NCBI GenBank assembly: GCA_020025115.1 | Contig: JAHHSP010000065.1 | Span: forward strand, 1-6,729 | Source: Collinsella sp. | GTDB taxonomy: Bacteria; Actinomycetota; Coriobacteriia; Coriobacteriales; Coriobacteriaceae | DNA: 6,729 nucleotides | Direction of reading: 5' to 3' | Shown: positions 1-6,031 of the stretch, one piece after another | How positions within the stretch are numbered: position 1 is the stretch's first letter | Layout of the letters: every line of letters starts with the position of its first letter | Made by a program: the position numbers and the translations under genes | The notes under the pieces: model-generated | What the model saw: only the letters and a program-made list of their open reading frames with translations | The model's database searches: none | Told to the model about the DNA's origin: nothing

Positions 1-631
1 TATCGAGCTCGATGCCGACGGCTGCCCCGTCTTCGATCTTGCGTTCGAGGACGGCTCGAGCTTCAAGACGCGCCTTGCCGTCCCCGGTGCGCAGTCTGTT
101 CCCAACGCGTTGTTCGCCGCCGCGGTGGCTCATCGCCTCGGCGTGCCCGGCTTTGAGATCGACGAGGCCTTCGGTGAGCTCCAGATGACCGGTCGCCGCG
201 CCCAGATCCGTCATGCGGCATGCGGCGCTCGCATCATCGACGACTCGTACAATGCCAGCCCCGAGTCCATGGCCGCCGGTCTCAACCTGTTCTCGACGCT
301 GCCCTGCGCGGGGTCGCGCATCGCCGTTCTCGGCGAGATGGGGGAGTTGGGTGATGACGCCGCGCGCCTCCACGCGCTCGTCGGAGCCTATGCCGCCGCC
401 AAGCACCCGTCCATGCTGGTCTGCGTGGGCGGAGAAAACGCCCGCGTCATGGCCGATGCCGCTCGTCTCATGGGGCTCGATGAAGGCGATGTCCAGGTCG
501 TCCCGTCCTGCGACGCGCTTATCCGGCGCTGTGCGGGCGTCATCGGCGAACGCGATCTCGTATTGGTGAAGGGCTCGCGCTTCGTCGGGCTCGATCGTTT
601 CGTGGAAGAGGTGTGCGCCGATGCTCGGTAA
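1..631 (+). CDS. murF: MurF, UDP-MurNAc-tripeptide:D-Ala-D-Ala ligase (5' partial)
   Basis: This is the C-terminal part of the cytoplasmic ATP-dependent ligase that adds D-Ala-D-Ala to UDP-MurNAc-tripeptide, the last soluble step of peptidoglycan precursor synthesis. The reading frame is open from base 2, giving 209 residues before TAA at 629-631. A full MurF is about 450 residues, so the UDP-binding and ATP-binding (GTxGKT) domains lie upstream of the window. What is visible is the end of the central domain (VPGAQSVPNAL, about nt 83-115), then the C-terminal Mur ligase domain opening with DDSYNASPESM (nt 239-271), the MurF hallmark. LGEMGELGDD and VLVKGSRFVGLDRFVE near the end also fit the family. 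A TTG at 110 is not the true start, because homology continues upstream of it. The last 11 nt overlap mraY. The usual PGxHxxxNAL signature reads PGAQSVPNAL here. Identity is certain; only the 5' part is missing. Confidence 0.96.
   Translation, partial: IELDADGCPVFDLAFEDGSSFKTRLAVPGAQSVPNALFAAAVAHRLGVPGFEIDEAFGELQMTGRRAQIRHAACGARIIDDSYNASPESMAAGLNLFSTLPCAGSRIAVLGEMGELGDDAARLHALVGAYAAAKHPSMLVCVGGENARVMADAARLMGLDEGDVQVVPSCDALIRRCAGVIGERDLVLVKGSRFVGLDRFVEEVCADAR
608..613 (+). promoter_or_regulatory. Shine-Dalgarno for mraY (GAGGTG)
   Basis: GAGGTG lies inside the last codons of murF, 7 nt before the ATG at 621. It supports that start, and ribosomes finishing murF pass directly over it. Confidence 0.7.
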
Positions 632-1652
632 CCCTGCCTATCCCACCTATCAGGTGTTCCTTGCCATTCTCGTCTCCGCGCTCATCGCGGGGCTCGTCAT
701 GCCCTTGTGGATCCGCCTGCTCAAGATCGACGGCATCGGCCAACAGATCCGTGCCGACGGCCCGCAGTCGCATCTGGTGAAGGCCGGTACCCCCACCATG
801 GGCGGCGTCATCATCCTTTTGGCCGTGTGCCTGACCTGCCTGGTCATGGGCAAGCCCACCACAGAGCTGTTGCTGGCCGTCGGAGCGATGCTGGCAACCG
901 GCGCCCTGGGTTTGTTCGACGACGTGACCAAGGTCGTGCAGAAGCGCTCGCTCGGCCTGACGCCCGCGGGCAAGATGATCGGCCTCACCGTCATCGTGCT
1001 CGTGTTCTTCGTCATCGCCGTTAACTTCTGCGACGTCGATGCGGCGATCCGCTTCCCCGGAGGCTTCGCCATCGATTTGGGTGTGCTCACCTCGACGTTC
1101 GCTTTTGGCGATGTGGTCATCAGGATTCCGTGGCTCTATCTCGTGTTCGTGTTCCTCTTGCTCGCGGGCATGTCCAACGCGGTCAACCTCACCGACGGCC
1201 TCGACGGTCTCGCCGGCGGCACGGTCATGATGGCCATGCTCGTCATGGCCGCCATCGGCTTCCTGCGTGGCGATGTCAATCTGGCCATCTTCTGCGCGGC
1301 CTGCGCCGGCGGTTGCATCGGCTTTTTGTGGTACAACGCCTATCCCGCCCAAATCTTCATGGGCGACACCGGCTCCCTTGCCTTGGGCGGGGCCCTGGCC
1401 GCTGTGGCCGTGCTCACGAACACGGAGGTCGTTTCGCTCGTCGTGGGCGCCCTGTTCATCGCCGAGACGCTTTCCGTCATGATCCAGGTCATCAGCTTCA
1501 AGGCCACGGGCAAGCGCGTCTTCCTCATGGCGCCCATCCACCATCACTTCGAGAAGAAGGGCTGGGCGGAGACGAAGGTCGTCATCCGCTTCTGGATCGT
1601 GTCCGCCGCATGCGGCGCACTCGGCCTCGCGCTCTTCTTCCAGCTCGGTTAG
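621..1652 (+). CDS. mraY: MraY, phospho-MurNAc-pentapeptide transferase
   Basis: Integral membrane enzyme that transfers phospho-MurNAc-pentapeptide from its UDP carrier to undecaprenyl phosphate, giving lipid I on the inner face of the membrane. The 343 residues are within the usual range (about 320-360), and the hydrophobic profile fits about ten membrane segments. Signature motifs in order are KAGTPTMGG (54-62), the Mg-binding FDDVTK with D100/D101, SNAVNLTDGLDGLAGG (185-200), GDTGSLALGG with D249, and the cytoplasmic APIHHHFEKKGW loop with H307-H309. D100, D101 and D249 correspond to the catalytic and metal-binding aspartates known for the family. The ATG at 621 lies 7 nt after a GAGGTG Shine-Dalgarno sequence and inside the end of murF (11-nt overlap), so translational coupling is likely. 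No alternative in-frame start nearby fits better. Nothing looks truncated or aberrant. Confidence 0.98.
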   Translation: MLGNPAYPTYQVFLAILVSALIAGLVMPLWIRLLKIDGIGQQIRADGPQSHLVKAGTPTMGGVIILLAVCLTCLVMGKPTTELLLAVGAMLATGALGLFDDVTKVVQKRSLGLTPAGKMIGLTVIVLVFFVIAVNFCDVDAAIRFPGGFAIDLGVLTSTFAFGDVVIRIPWLYLVFVFLLLAGMSNAVNLTDGLDGLAGGTVMMAMLVMAAIGFLRGDVNLAIFCAACAGGCIGFLWYNAYPAQIFMGDTGSLALGGALAAVAVLTNTEVVSLVVGALFIAETLSVMIQVISFKATGKRVFLMAPIHHHFEKKGWAETKVVIRFWIVSAACGALGLALFFQLG

Positions 1653-1655
1653 GAA
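1651..1655 (+). promoter_or_regulatory. Shine-Dalgarno for murD (AGGAA), shared with mraY stop
   Basis: AGGAA ends 5 nt before the ATG at 1661. Its first two bases are the last two bases of the mraY TAG stop codon, so termination on mraY places the ribosome on the murD binding site. This decides the murD start, whose frame is otherwise open far upstream. Confidence 0.75.
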
Positions 1656-1660
1656 CGTCT

Positions 1661-3067
1661 ATGCCCTTGCCGCAACAATTCACGCTGCTCATTCTCGGAC
1701 AGGGCGGCACGGGTCTCGAGCTCGCGTCGTGGGCTTCGTCTCATCTGGGCGAGCGCGTGTCGTCCGTCACCGTGTATGGCGGGGCCTCGTCGGCCCCCAC
1801 CGAGCGCACGCTCGCCCTCGAGGAGGCCGGCGTCGCGTTCGTCTACGGCACCGAGGAAGTCGCCGGCACGTTTGATATCTGCGTCGCGAGCCCGGGCATA
1901 TCCGAGTTCGGCGAGTTCTTCCGCAGCGCCCGCGCCGCGAGCTCCCAGATCATGGGTGAGCCCGAGTTCGCATGGCTGCTGTCGCCAGAGCGCTGGTGCG
2001 CGATCACCGGCACCAACGGCAAGACGACGGTCACGAGCCTGACCGCGGCGCTGCTGCGCGCTTCGGGGCTCGGCGGCGTCGCGGTCGGCAACATCGGCCT
2101 CGCCCCCATCCACGAGGTGGACCGGCGCGGGGAGGGGGAGTGGTTCGTCGCCGAACTCTCAAGCTACCAGCTTGCCACGACCAGGGCGTTCCGGCCCCGC
2201 GTCGCGGTGCTGCTGAACCTCTCGCCCGATCATCTCGCCTGGCATCGCTCGCACGAGAACTACGCCTTGGCGAAGATCCGCATGTTCCGCAACATGGACG
2301 ATTCCGATATCGCCATCGTCAACGTCGAGGACGGGGGTCTCGCCCCCTACCTCGAGCGTATCTGCGTGCCCGGGCGCCGCGTCCTGCATCTCGGGTTGAC
2401 CGATGACGGCGCCGCCGACGCCGCGTTCGTGCGCGACGGAGTGCTCACGGTCCGCATGGCGGGCGACGAGCATGCGCTCGTCGGCGTTGACGAGCTGCGT
2501 ATCGTGGGTGCTCACAATGTGATCGACGCGCTCGCGGCTTCGGCCGCGGCGCTCGCGTGCGGTGCCTCCATTGCGGGTGTTCGCTCGGGTCTCCGGGAGT
2601 TCAAGCCCCTTCCTCACCGCCTCGAGCCCGTCGATGTGGTCGACGGCGTGCGCTACGTGAACGATTCCAAGGCCACCAACACCGATGCGGTCCTCACCGC
2701 GCTCAGGGCCTTTGCCGGTAAACGCATCGTGTTGCTGCTGGGCGGCTACGACAAGGGCACGCCACTCGCGGATTTCATGGCCGAGGTCGCCTCTCGGGCC
2801 GCTTGCGTGGTCTGCTTCGGTGGGGCGCGCGAGCGCCTGCGCGACGCCATCATGGATGCTCCCGGTGCGGCGGACGTCGATATCGCCGAGGCCGATGACC
2901 TGCGCGACGCGGTCGACGTGGCGCGTTCGCTCGCGCAATGCGGCGACACGGTCCTGCTTTCACCTGCTTGCGCGTCGTTTGACGAGTTCTCGGGTTTTGA
3001 GGAGCGTGGCGAGGCGTTTCGTTCATATGTGGCCGACCTGGCCGCCCTGTCTGAGGCGGAGGCCTAG
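1661..3067 (+). CDS. murD: MurD, UDP-MurNAc-L-alanine:D-glutamate ligase
   Basis: Cytoplasmic Mur ligase that uses ATP to add D-Glu to UDP-MurNAc-L-Ala. The 468 residues are normal for MurD (about 440-470). The N-terminal Rossmann-like domain starts with LLILGQGGTG (9-18). The central ATPase domain has the P-loop GTNGKTT (117-123), the AELSSYQL segment (164-171), NLSPDHLAWH (186-195) and K205 in YALAKIR, the position of the carbamylated lysine in the family. The C-terminal domain has PLPHRLE (316-322), VNDSKATNTDA (333-343), LLLGGYDKGTP (358-368) and LLSPACASFDEF (432-443); these set MurD apart from MurC, MurE and MurF. The open frame runs far upstream through mraY, but homology and the AGGAA Shine-Dalgarno place the start at ATG 1661. 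The gene begins 8 nt after mraY and ends 5 nt before ftsW. Confidence 0.97.
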   Translation: MPLPQQFTLLILGQGGTGLELASWASSHLGERVSSVTVYGGASSAPTERTLALEEAGVAFVYGTEEVAGTFDICVASPGISEFGEFFRSARAASSQIMGEPEFAWLLSPERWCAITGTNGKTTVTSLTAALLRASGLGGVAVGNIGLAPIHEVDRRGEGEWFVAELSSYQLATTRAFRPRVAVLLNLSPDHLAWHRSHENYALAKIRMFRNMDDSDIAIVNVEDGGLAPYLERICVPGRRVLHLGLTDDGAADAAFVRDGVLTVRMAGDEHALVGVDELRIVGAHNVIDALAASAAALACGASIAGVRSGLREFKPLPHRLEPVDVVDGVRYVNDSKATNTDAVLTALRAFAGKRIVLLLGGYDKGTPLADFMAEVASRAACVVCFGGARERLRDAIMDAPGAADVDIAEADDLRDAVDVARSLAQCGDTVLLSPACASFDEFSGFEERGEAFRSYVADLAALSEAEA

Positions 3068-3070
3068 GAA
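3066..3070 (+). promoter_or_regulatory. Shine-Dalgarno for ftsW (AGGAA), shared with murD stop
   Basis: AGGAA again uses the AG of the upstream TAG stop (murD). The distance to the GTG at 3073 is only 2 nt, shorter than the usual 5-9, which with the GTG predicts modest initiation or dependence on coupling to murD. Later in-frame candidates (GTG 3214, ATG 3229) have no well-spaced binding site. Confidence 0.5.
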
Positions 3071-3072
3071 TC

Positions 3073-4779
3073 GTGTGGTTCTCTAAAAACAAGGAAAGCG
3101 CTCCGGAGTCCGGGCCATCGCCCGCCGGCGCGCCCTCGACATCCCGACCCAAGACGCACCGTCGCGCCACGGCGACGAGCCATTCCGGCTGGGGAGAGAA
3201 GTACATCGCCGGCGTGCCCGCCCGCATCATGCGGCCCCGTCTGGTCTTCCTGTCCTGCCTCATCGCCATCTGCATGTTCGGCCTGCTCATGATCTACTCG
3301 GCCTCTTCCGTTGAGTCACTGCAGGAGAATGGCAGCTCGTGGTTTTTCCTGTACCGCCAAGCGATCTTCATGTTCATCGGCTTCGTCTTGTTTGCCGTGA
3401 TCGGCGGCAGGCTGCTGCCGTGGCCGCTCTTTCGATCCCAGCTTGTCTGGTGGGTGTGGCTCGGCGTGTTGGCATTGCTCATCGCGGTGCTTTTCGTCGG
3501 TCGAGGTGCCGAGGAGTGGGGTGCTTCGCGTTGGATCGACCTCGGATTTTTCAACTTGCAGCCCGCTGAGGTCGCCAAACCGGTGATCATCGTCTTGACG
3601 GCCAAGATCTTCGCCGATTACTTCGAGGACGGCAGCATCGACGCCCGCACGTTTCTCGTCCAGATGCTCGTCATGCTCCCGCTCCCGCTGTTCCTGATCT
3701 TCAAAGAGCCTGATTTGGGCACGACGATCATCATCGCGCTGACTGTGTTCGCCATTGCGATCTTGTGCGGGCTGCCTTGGCGCGTCGTCGCGTTCGTCAC
3801 CGTCGTCGCGTTTTTGCTCGGCGCCGCCGCCATCGTCGCCTCGCCGTACCGCGCCAAGCGCCTCCTCGCCTTCTTGGACCCGTGGAGCGATCCGTACGAC
3901 ACCGGCTACCAGGCGACGTTGGCCATCATGGCCTTCGCCTCGGGCGGCCTGTTCGGCCGCGGCATCGGCAACTCGACGATGAAATACCACTACCTGCCCG
4001 AGGCCCATAACGACTACATCCTCGCCATCATCGGCGAGGAGCTGGGTTTTGTGGGGACTGCCATCTTCGTGTTGGTGTTCGTCGCCATGATCATCGCCGC
4101 GTTCTACATCTGCCGTGAGGCGCCGACGCTTCACGCCCAGTTGCTGGCGAGCGGGTGCGCGATTATCCTCGCCGTGCAGTTTCTCATCAACGTTTTCGGC
4201 ATCCTGGGCATCATGCCCATGACCGGTAAGCCGTTGCCGTTCGTGAGCTACGGCGGCTCGTCGATCATCGCCTCGCTCGTGCTCGCCGCGCTTATATTCC
4301 GCGTTTCGGTCGAGAGCAACGTCGAGACCGCGGCCGACCGCCGTCGTTCCGGCATGGCCGTGATGGGGGAGCGTTCCCCGCGCGCGTCCGGACGCCGTTT
4401 GGCCGGTGGGGGTGACGATGTGTCCGGTCACGTGGGTCGCAGCACCGCCGGCGAGGTGCGCGTTCGCCCGACTCGTCGCGGCGGCGCACCGTCTCGATCC
4501 GGGCGCACCGTCTCGAACCGGTCGTCGCTGAGCGTCTACGACGGCGGGCGGGGAGGACGCGGCGATGGTTCGCCGACTCGCCGGGAGTCGGGCGGCCCTG
4601 CGGGTGGCTACGGTCGTGTCGACCTCGGGTCGGACGCCGGTGAGCGACTTCGCCCTCGCCGGGAACGTCCACGTGTCGACTATCACGGCGTCACGGGCGG
4701 CGACGCCCCGCGCCGTTCGGGCGACGATCGCCCGCCCAGGGGGATGCGCGATCGGGAAAGGGGTCGTTATGACCGATAA
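3073..4779 (+). CDS. ftsW: FtsW, SEDS-family septal peptidoglycan glycosyltransferase
   Basis: SEDS-family membrane protein that polymerises lipid II at the division septum with a partner class B PBP (not in this window). Of 568 residues, about 56-411 form the membrane core, with roughly ten hydrophobic segments. Diagnostic motifs are LQPAEVAKP (162-170), KEPDLGTT (211-218), the extracytoplasmic loop FLDPWSDPYDTGYQ (267-280), YLPEAHNDYI (307-316), GEELGFVG (321-328) and MPMTGKPLPFVSYGGSS (381-397). D273 in WSDP matches the proposed catalytic aspartate of SEDS enzymes. The septal FtsW role rather than RodA is inferred from position between murD and murG. A polar N-terminus of about 55 residues and a C-terminal tail of about 152 residues (417-568) make it much longer than E. 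coli FtsW (414). The tail has about 35 Arg, 31 Gly and no Lys, and looks disordered. The start is GTG at 3073, with AGGAA only 2 nt upstream. The last 11 nt overlap murG. Identity is firm; the exact start is less so. Confidence 0.95.
   Translation: MWFSKNKESAPESGPSPAGAPSTSRPKTHRRATATSHSGWGEKYIAGVPARIMRPRLVFLSCLIAICMFGLLMIYSASSVESLQENGSSWFFLYRQAIFMFIGFVLFAVIGGRLLPWPLFRSQLVWWVWLGVLALLIAVLFVGRGAEEWGASRWIDLGFFNLQPAEVAKPVIIVLTAKIFADYFEDGSIDARTFLVQMLVMLPLPLFLIFKEPDLGTTIIIALTVFAIAILCGLPWRVVAFVTVVAFLLGAAAIVASPYRAKRLLAFLDPWSDPYDTGYQATLAIMAFASGGLFGRGIGNSTMKYHYLPEAHNDYILAIIGEELGFVGTAIFVLVFVAMIIAAFYICREAPTLHAQLLASGCAIILAVQFLINVFGILGIMPMTGKPLPFVSYGGSSIIASLVLAALIFRVSVESNVETAADRRRSGMAVMGERSPRASGRRLAGGGDDVSGHVGRSTAGEVRVRPTRRGGAPSRSGRTVSNRSSLSVYDGGRGGRGDGSPTRRESGGPAGGYGRVDLGSDAGERLRPRRERPRVDYHGVTGGDAPRRSGDDRPPRGMRDRERGRYDR
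4483..4520 (+). repeat. 19-bp tandem duplication in the ftsW tail
   Basis: Two adjacent 19-bp units, GGCGCACCGTCTCGATCCG (4483-4501) and GGCGCACCGTCTCGAACCG (4502-4520), differ at one base (T or A at unit position 16). Because 19 is not a multiple of three, the copies are translated in different frames: GAPSRS and then RTVSNR. Removing one copy would move the ftsW frame onto a TGA at 4529-4531. The repeat lies in the region coding for the low-complexity Arg/Gly tail. Confidence 0.85.
4757..4763 (+). promoter_or_regulatory. Shine-Dalgarno for murG (AAAGGGG)
   Basis: The purine run AAAGGGG lies within the last codons of ftsW and ends 5 nt before ATG 4769. It selects this start over the open in-frame extension upstream. 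Confidence 0.7.
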
Positions 4780-5899
4780 GCGTCAACTCATCGTAGCCAT
4801 TGCCGCGGGCGGCACTGCGGGCCACGTCAATCCGGCGTTGGCCCTCGCCGACGAGCTGCGCGGACGAGGGCATGAGGTGCATTTCTTCGGCGAGAGCCGT
4901 CGTCTGGAGGGCACGCTCGTGCCCAAGGAGGGATTCCCGTTCCATCCCGTCCACGTCACCGGCTTTGACCGTCGACGCCCCTGGACGCTCGCAACCGCGC
5001 TCGCGCATCTGTCTCATGAGGCGCACCGCCTGGTCGAGGAGTTCGGCTCGGGGGAGCTTCCCATGCCCGACGTCGTCATCGGCTTCGGCGCCTATCTTGA
5101 GCTTCCCCTCATGCGCGCTGCTGCCAAGCTGGGGATTCCAATCGCCTTGCACGAGCAGAACTCCGTGCCGGGGCTCGCGAACAAACGCACTGCCAAGTCC
5201 GCACGCCTCATCGCACTGGGACAGCCCGCGGCCGAGAACGTCATGCGCTCCTGCGCCGGGCGTTCCTGTCAGGTGGTCTTTACCGGGAACCCCGTCCGCT
5301 CGAGCGTGCTCGAGGGCGACCGGTCTCGTGGTCGCGTCGCGCTCGGTATCCCGCAGGACGCCACGGTCCTGCTCGTCTTCGGCGGTTCCCTCGGTGCCCG
5401 CCATGTCAACGAGCGCCTGGCCTCGCTCAAGAGCGAGCTGCTCGCCATCGAGGGCCTGCACGTGCTGCACTCCACGGGGAAAAATGGGTATGACGAGACG
5501 TTGCGGGCCCTCGACCTCACCGACGAAGAGGCCGCCCGGTGGCGCGTGATGCCCTACATCGACGATATGGGCGACACCCTTGCCGCCGCCGACCTCGTGG
5601 TCTCACGTGCCGGTGCCTCCTCGGTTGCCGAGATCGCCGCGCTTGCGGTCCCGTCCATCCTGGTTCCGTACCCGCTCGCGACGGCCGATCACCAGACCAC
5701 CAATGCGCGCCTGCTGACCGATGCCGGCGCCGCGGCCAAGTTCTCCGATGACGACATCGACGGAGATGCCTTCCGTGACGAGCTGCTCGGATTGTTGAGA
5801 GATGGGTCGCGTCGCATCTCCATGCACGAGGCTGCGCGCGGGTTGGCGCAGTACAAGGCGGCCGCAACGCTCGCCGACCTCCTCGAGGGGCTCGTGTAG
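4769..5899 (+). CDS. murG: MurG, lipid I N-acetylglucosaminyltransferase
   Basis: GT28-family, GT-B fold enzyme at the cytoplasmic face of the membrane that adds GlcNAc from UDP-GlcNAc to lipid I, forming lipid II. The 376 residues are typical (about 350-380). The N-domain has the glycine-rich loop AAGGTAGHVNPALA (12-25), RLEGTLVP (45-52), DVVIGFGAYLELP (101-113) and HEQNSVPGLANK (128-139). The C-domain has TGNPVRSSV (172-180), the second G-loop VFGGSLGARHVN (203-214), SRAGASSVAEIAAL (279-292) for UDP-GlcNAc binding, and PYPLATADHQTTNA (300-313). The open frame extends upstream inside ftsW, but ATG 4769 sits 5 nt after AAAGGGG and just before the first conserved motif. The 11-nt overlap with ftsW suggests coupled translation. 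The usual GFGGYxSxP segment reads GFGAYLELP here. The gene ends with TAG at 5897-5899. Confidence 0.97.
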   Translation: MTDKRQLIVAIAAGGTAGHVNPALALADELRGRGHEVHFFGESRRLEGTLVPKEGFPFHPVHVTGFDRRRPWTLATALAHLSHEAHRLVEEFGSGELPMPDVVIGFGAYLELPLMRAAAKLGIPIALHEQNSVPGLANKRTAKSARLIALGQPAAENVMRSCAGRSCQVVFTGNPVRSSVLEGDRSRGRVALGIPQDATVLLVFGGSLGARHVNERLASLKSELLAIEGLHVLHSTGKNGYDETLRALDLTDEEAARWRVMPYIDDMGDTLAAADLVVSRAGASSVAEIAALAVPSILVPYPLATADHQTTNARLLTDAGAAAKFSDDDIDGDAFRDELLGLLRDGSRRISMHEAARGLAQYKAAATLADLLEGLV

Positions 5900-5988
5900 G
5901 CGCGACGCCCGCATTTCGACTCATGTCGATGCCCGCGCGAAGGGATTGTGACCGCGCGTATCCGTCCGCGGGCGCGCCGACGATGGCG

Positions 5989-5994
5989 TATACT
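5989..5994 (+). promoter_or_regulatory. Possible -10 element upstream of murC
   Basis: TATACT matches five of six bases of the TATAAT consensus and sits in a locally AT-richer stretch (about 5987-6016) of an otherwise very GC-rich gap. No good -35 hexamer lies 16-18 nt upstream and there is no extended -10 TG at the right place, so support is limited. If used, transcription would start near 6000-6002, giving murC about 30 nt of leader to the ATG at 6032. The murC Shine-Dalgarno GAGGAG (6021-6026) lies downstream of it. Confidence 0.3.
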
Positions 5995-6020
5995 TGACGA
6001 GTTTATGTGTACGAAACGAC

Positions 6021-6026
6021 GAGGAG
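6021..6026 (+). promoter_or_regulatory. Shine-Dalgarno for murC (GAGGAG)
   Basis: GAGGAG ends 5 nt before ATG 6032. It is the clearest ribosome binding site in the murG-murC gap and decides the murC start among in-frame alternatives at 5948 and 6005. Confidence 0.75.
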
Positions 6027-6031
6027 CTGCC

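Larger units (their letters stand above)
5900..6031. other. murG-murC intergenic region (132 nt)
   Basis: This is the only gap longer than a few bases in the window. It contains an imperfect direct repeat CGAYGCCCGC (5903-5912 and 5927-5936), a weak hairpin GCAT-TT-CGAC / GTCGATGC around 5911-5932 without a T-run, two CCGCGCG copies (5933-5939 and 5952-5958), a GGCGCGCC palindrome (5971-5978), then the possible -10 and the murC ribosome binding site. No independent gene is supported. A break in transcription, or extra input for murC, is possible but not shown. Confidence 0.6.

Noticed and set aside
540..1547. Long antisense open frame opposite mraY (335 codons)
   Set aside because: Its translation is rich in His, Asp, Glu, Arg and Gly without recognisable motifs, as expected for the complement of GC-rich coding DNA. 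mraY on the + strand is unambiguous.
1604..1617. 14-bp perfect palindrome CGCCGCATGCGGCG near the 3' end of mraY
   Set aside because: It lies wholly within coding sequence, would form only a 5-bp stem with a 4-nt loop, and has no T-run; likely codon-driven chance.
1130..1660. Upstream extension of the murD frame inside mraY
   Set aside because: The frame is open, but the translation is Arg/His-rich shadow sequence of mraY. MurD homology begins right after ATG 1661, which has a good AGGAA.
3316..4686. Long antisense open frame opposite ftsW (456 codons)
   Set aside because: Same low-complexity shadow composition and no family motif; the + strand encodes a clear FtsW.
4565..4768. Upstream extension of the murG frame inside the ftsW tail
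   Set aside because: MurG homology begins with the residues just after ATG 4769, which has AAAGGGG at good spacing; the 68 extra codons show no family similarity.
5911..5932. Hairpin after murG as a transcription terminator
   Set aside because: The stem is short, with a 2-nt bulge and no following T-run, so it does not qualify as an intrinsic terminator.
5994..5999. TTGACG as a -35 element for murC
   Set aside because: It matches five of six -35 bases, but 17 nt downstream the sequence is CGACGA, with no -10-like hexamer, and the site overlaps the ribosome binding region spacing.
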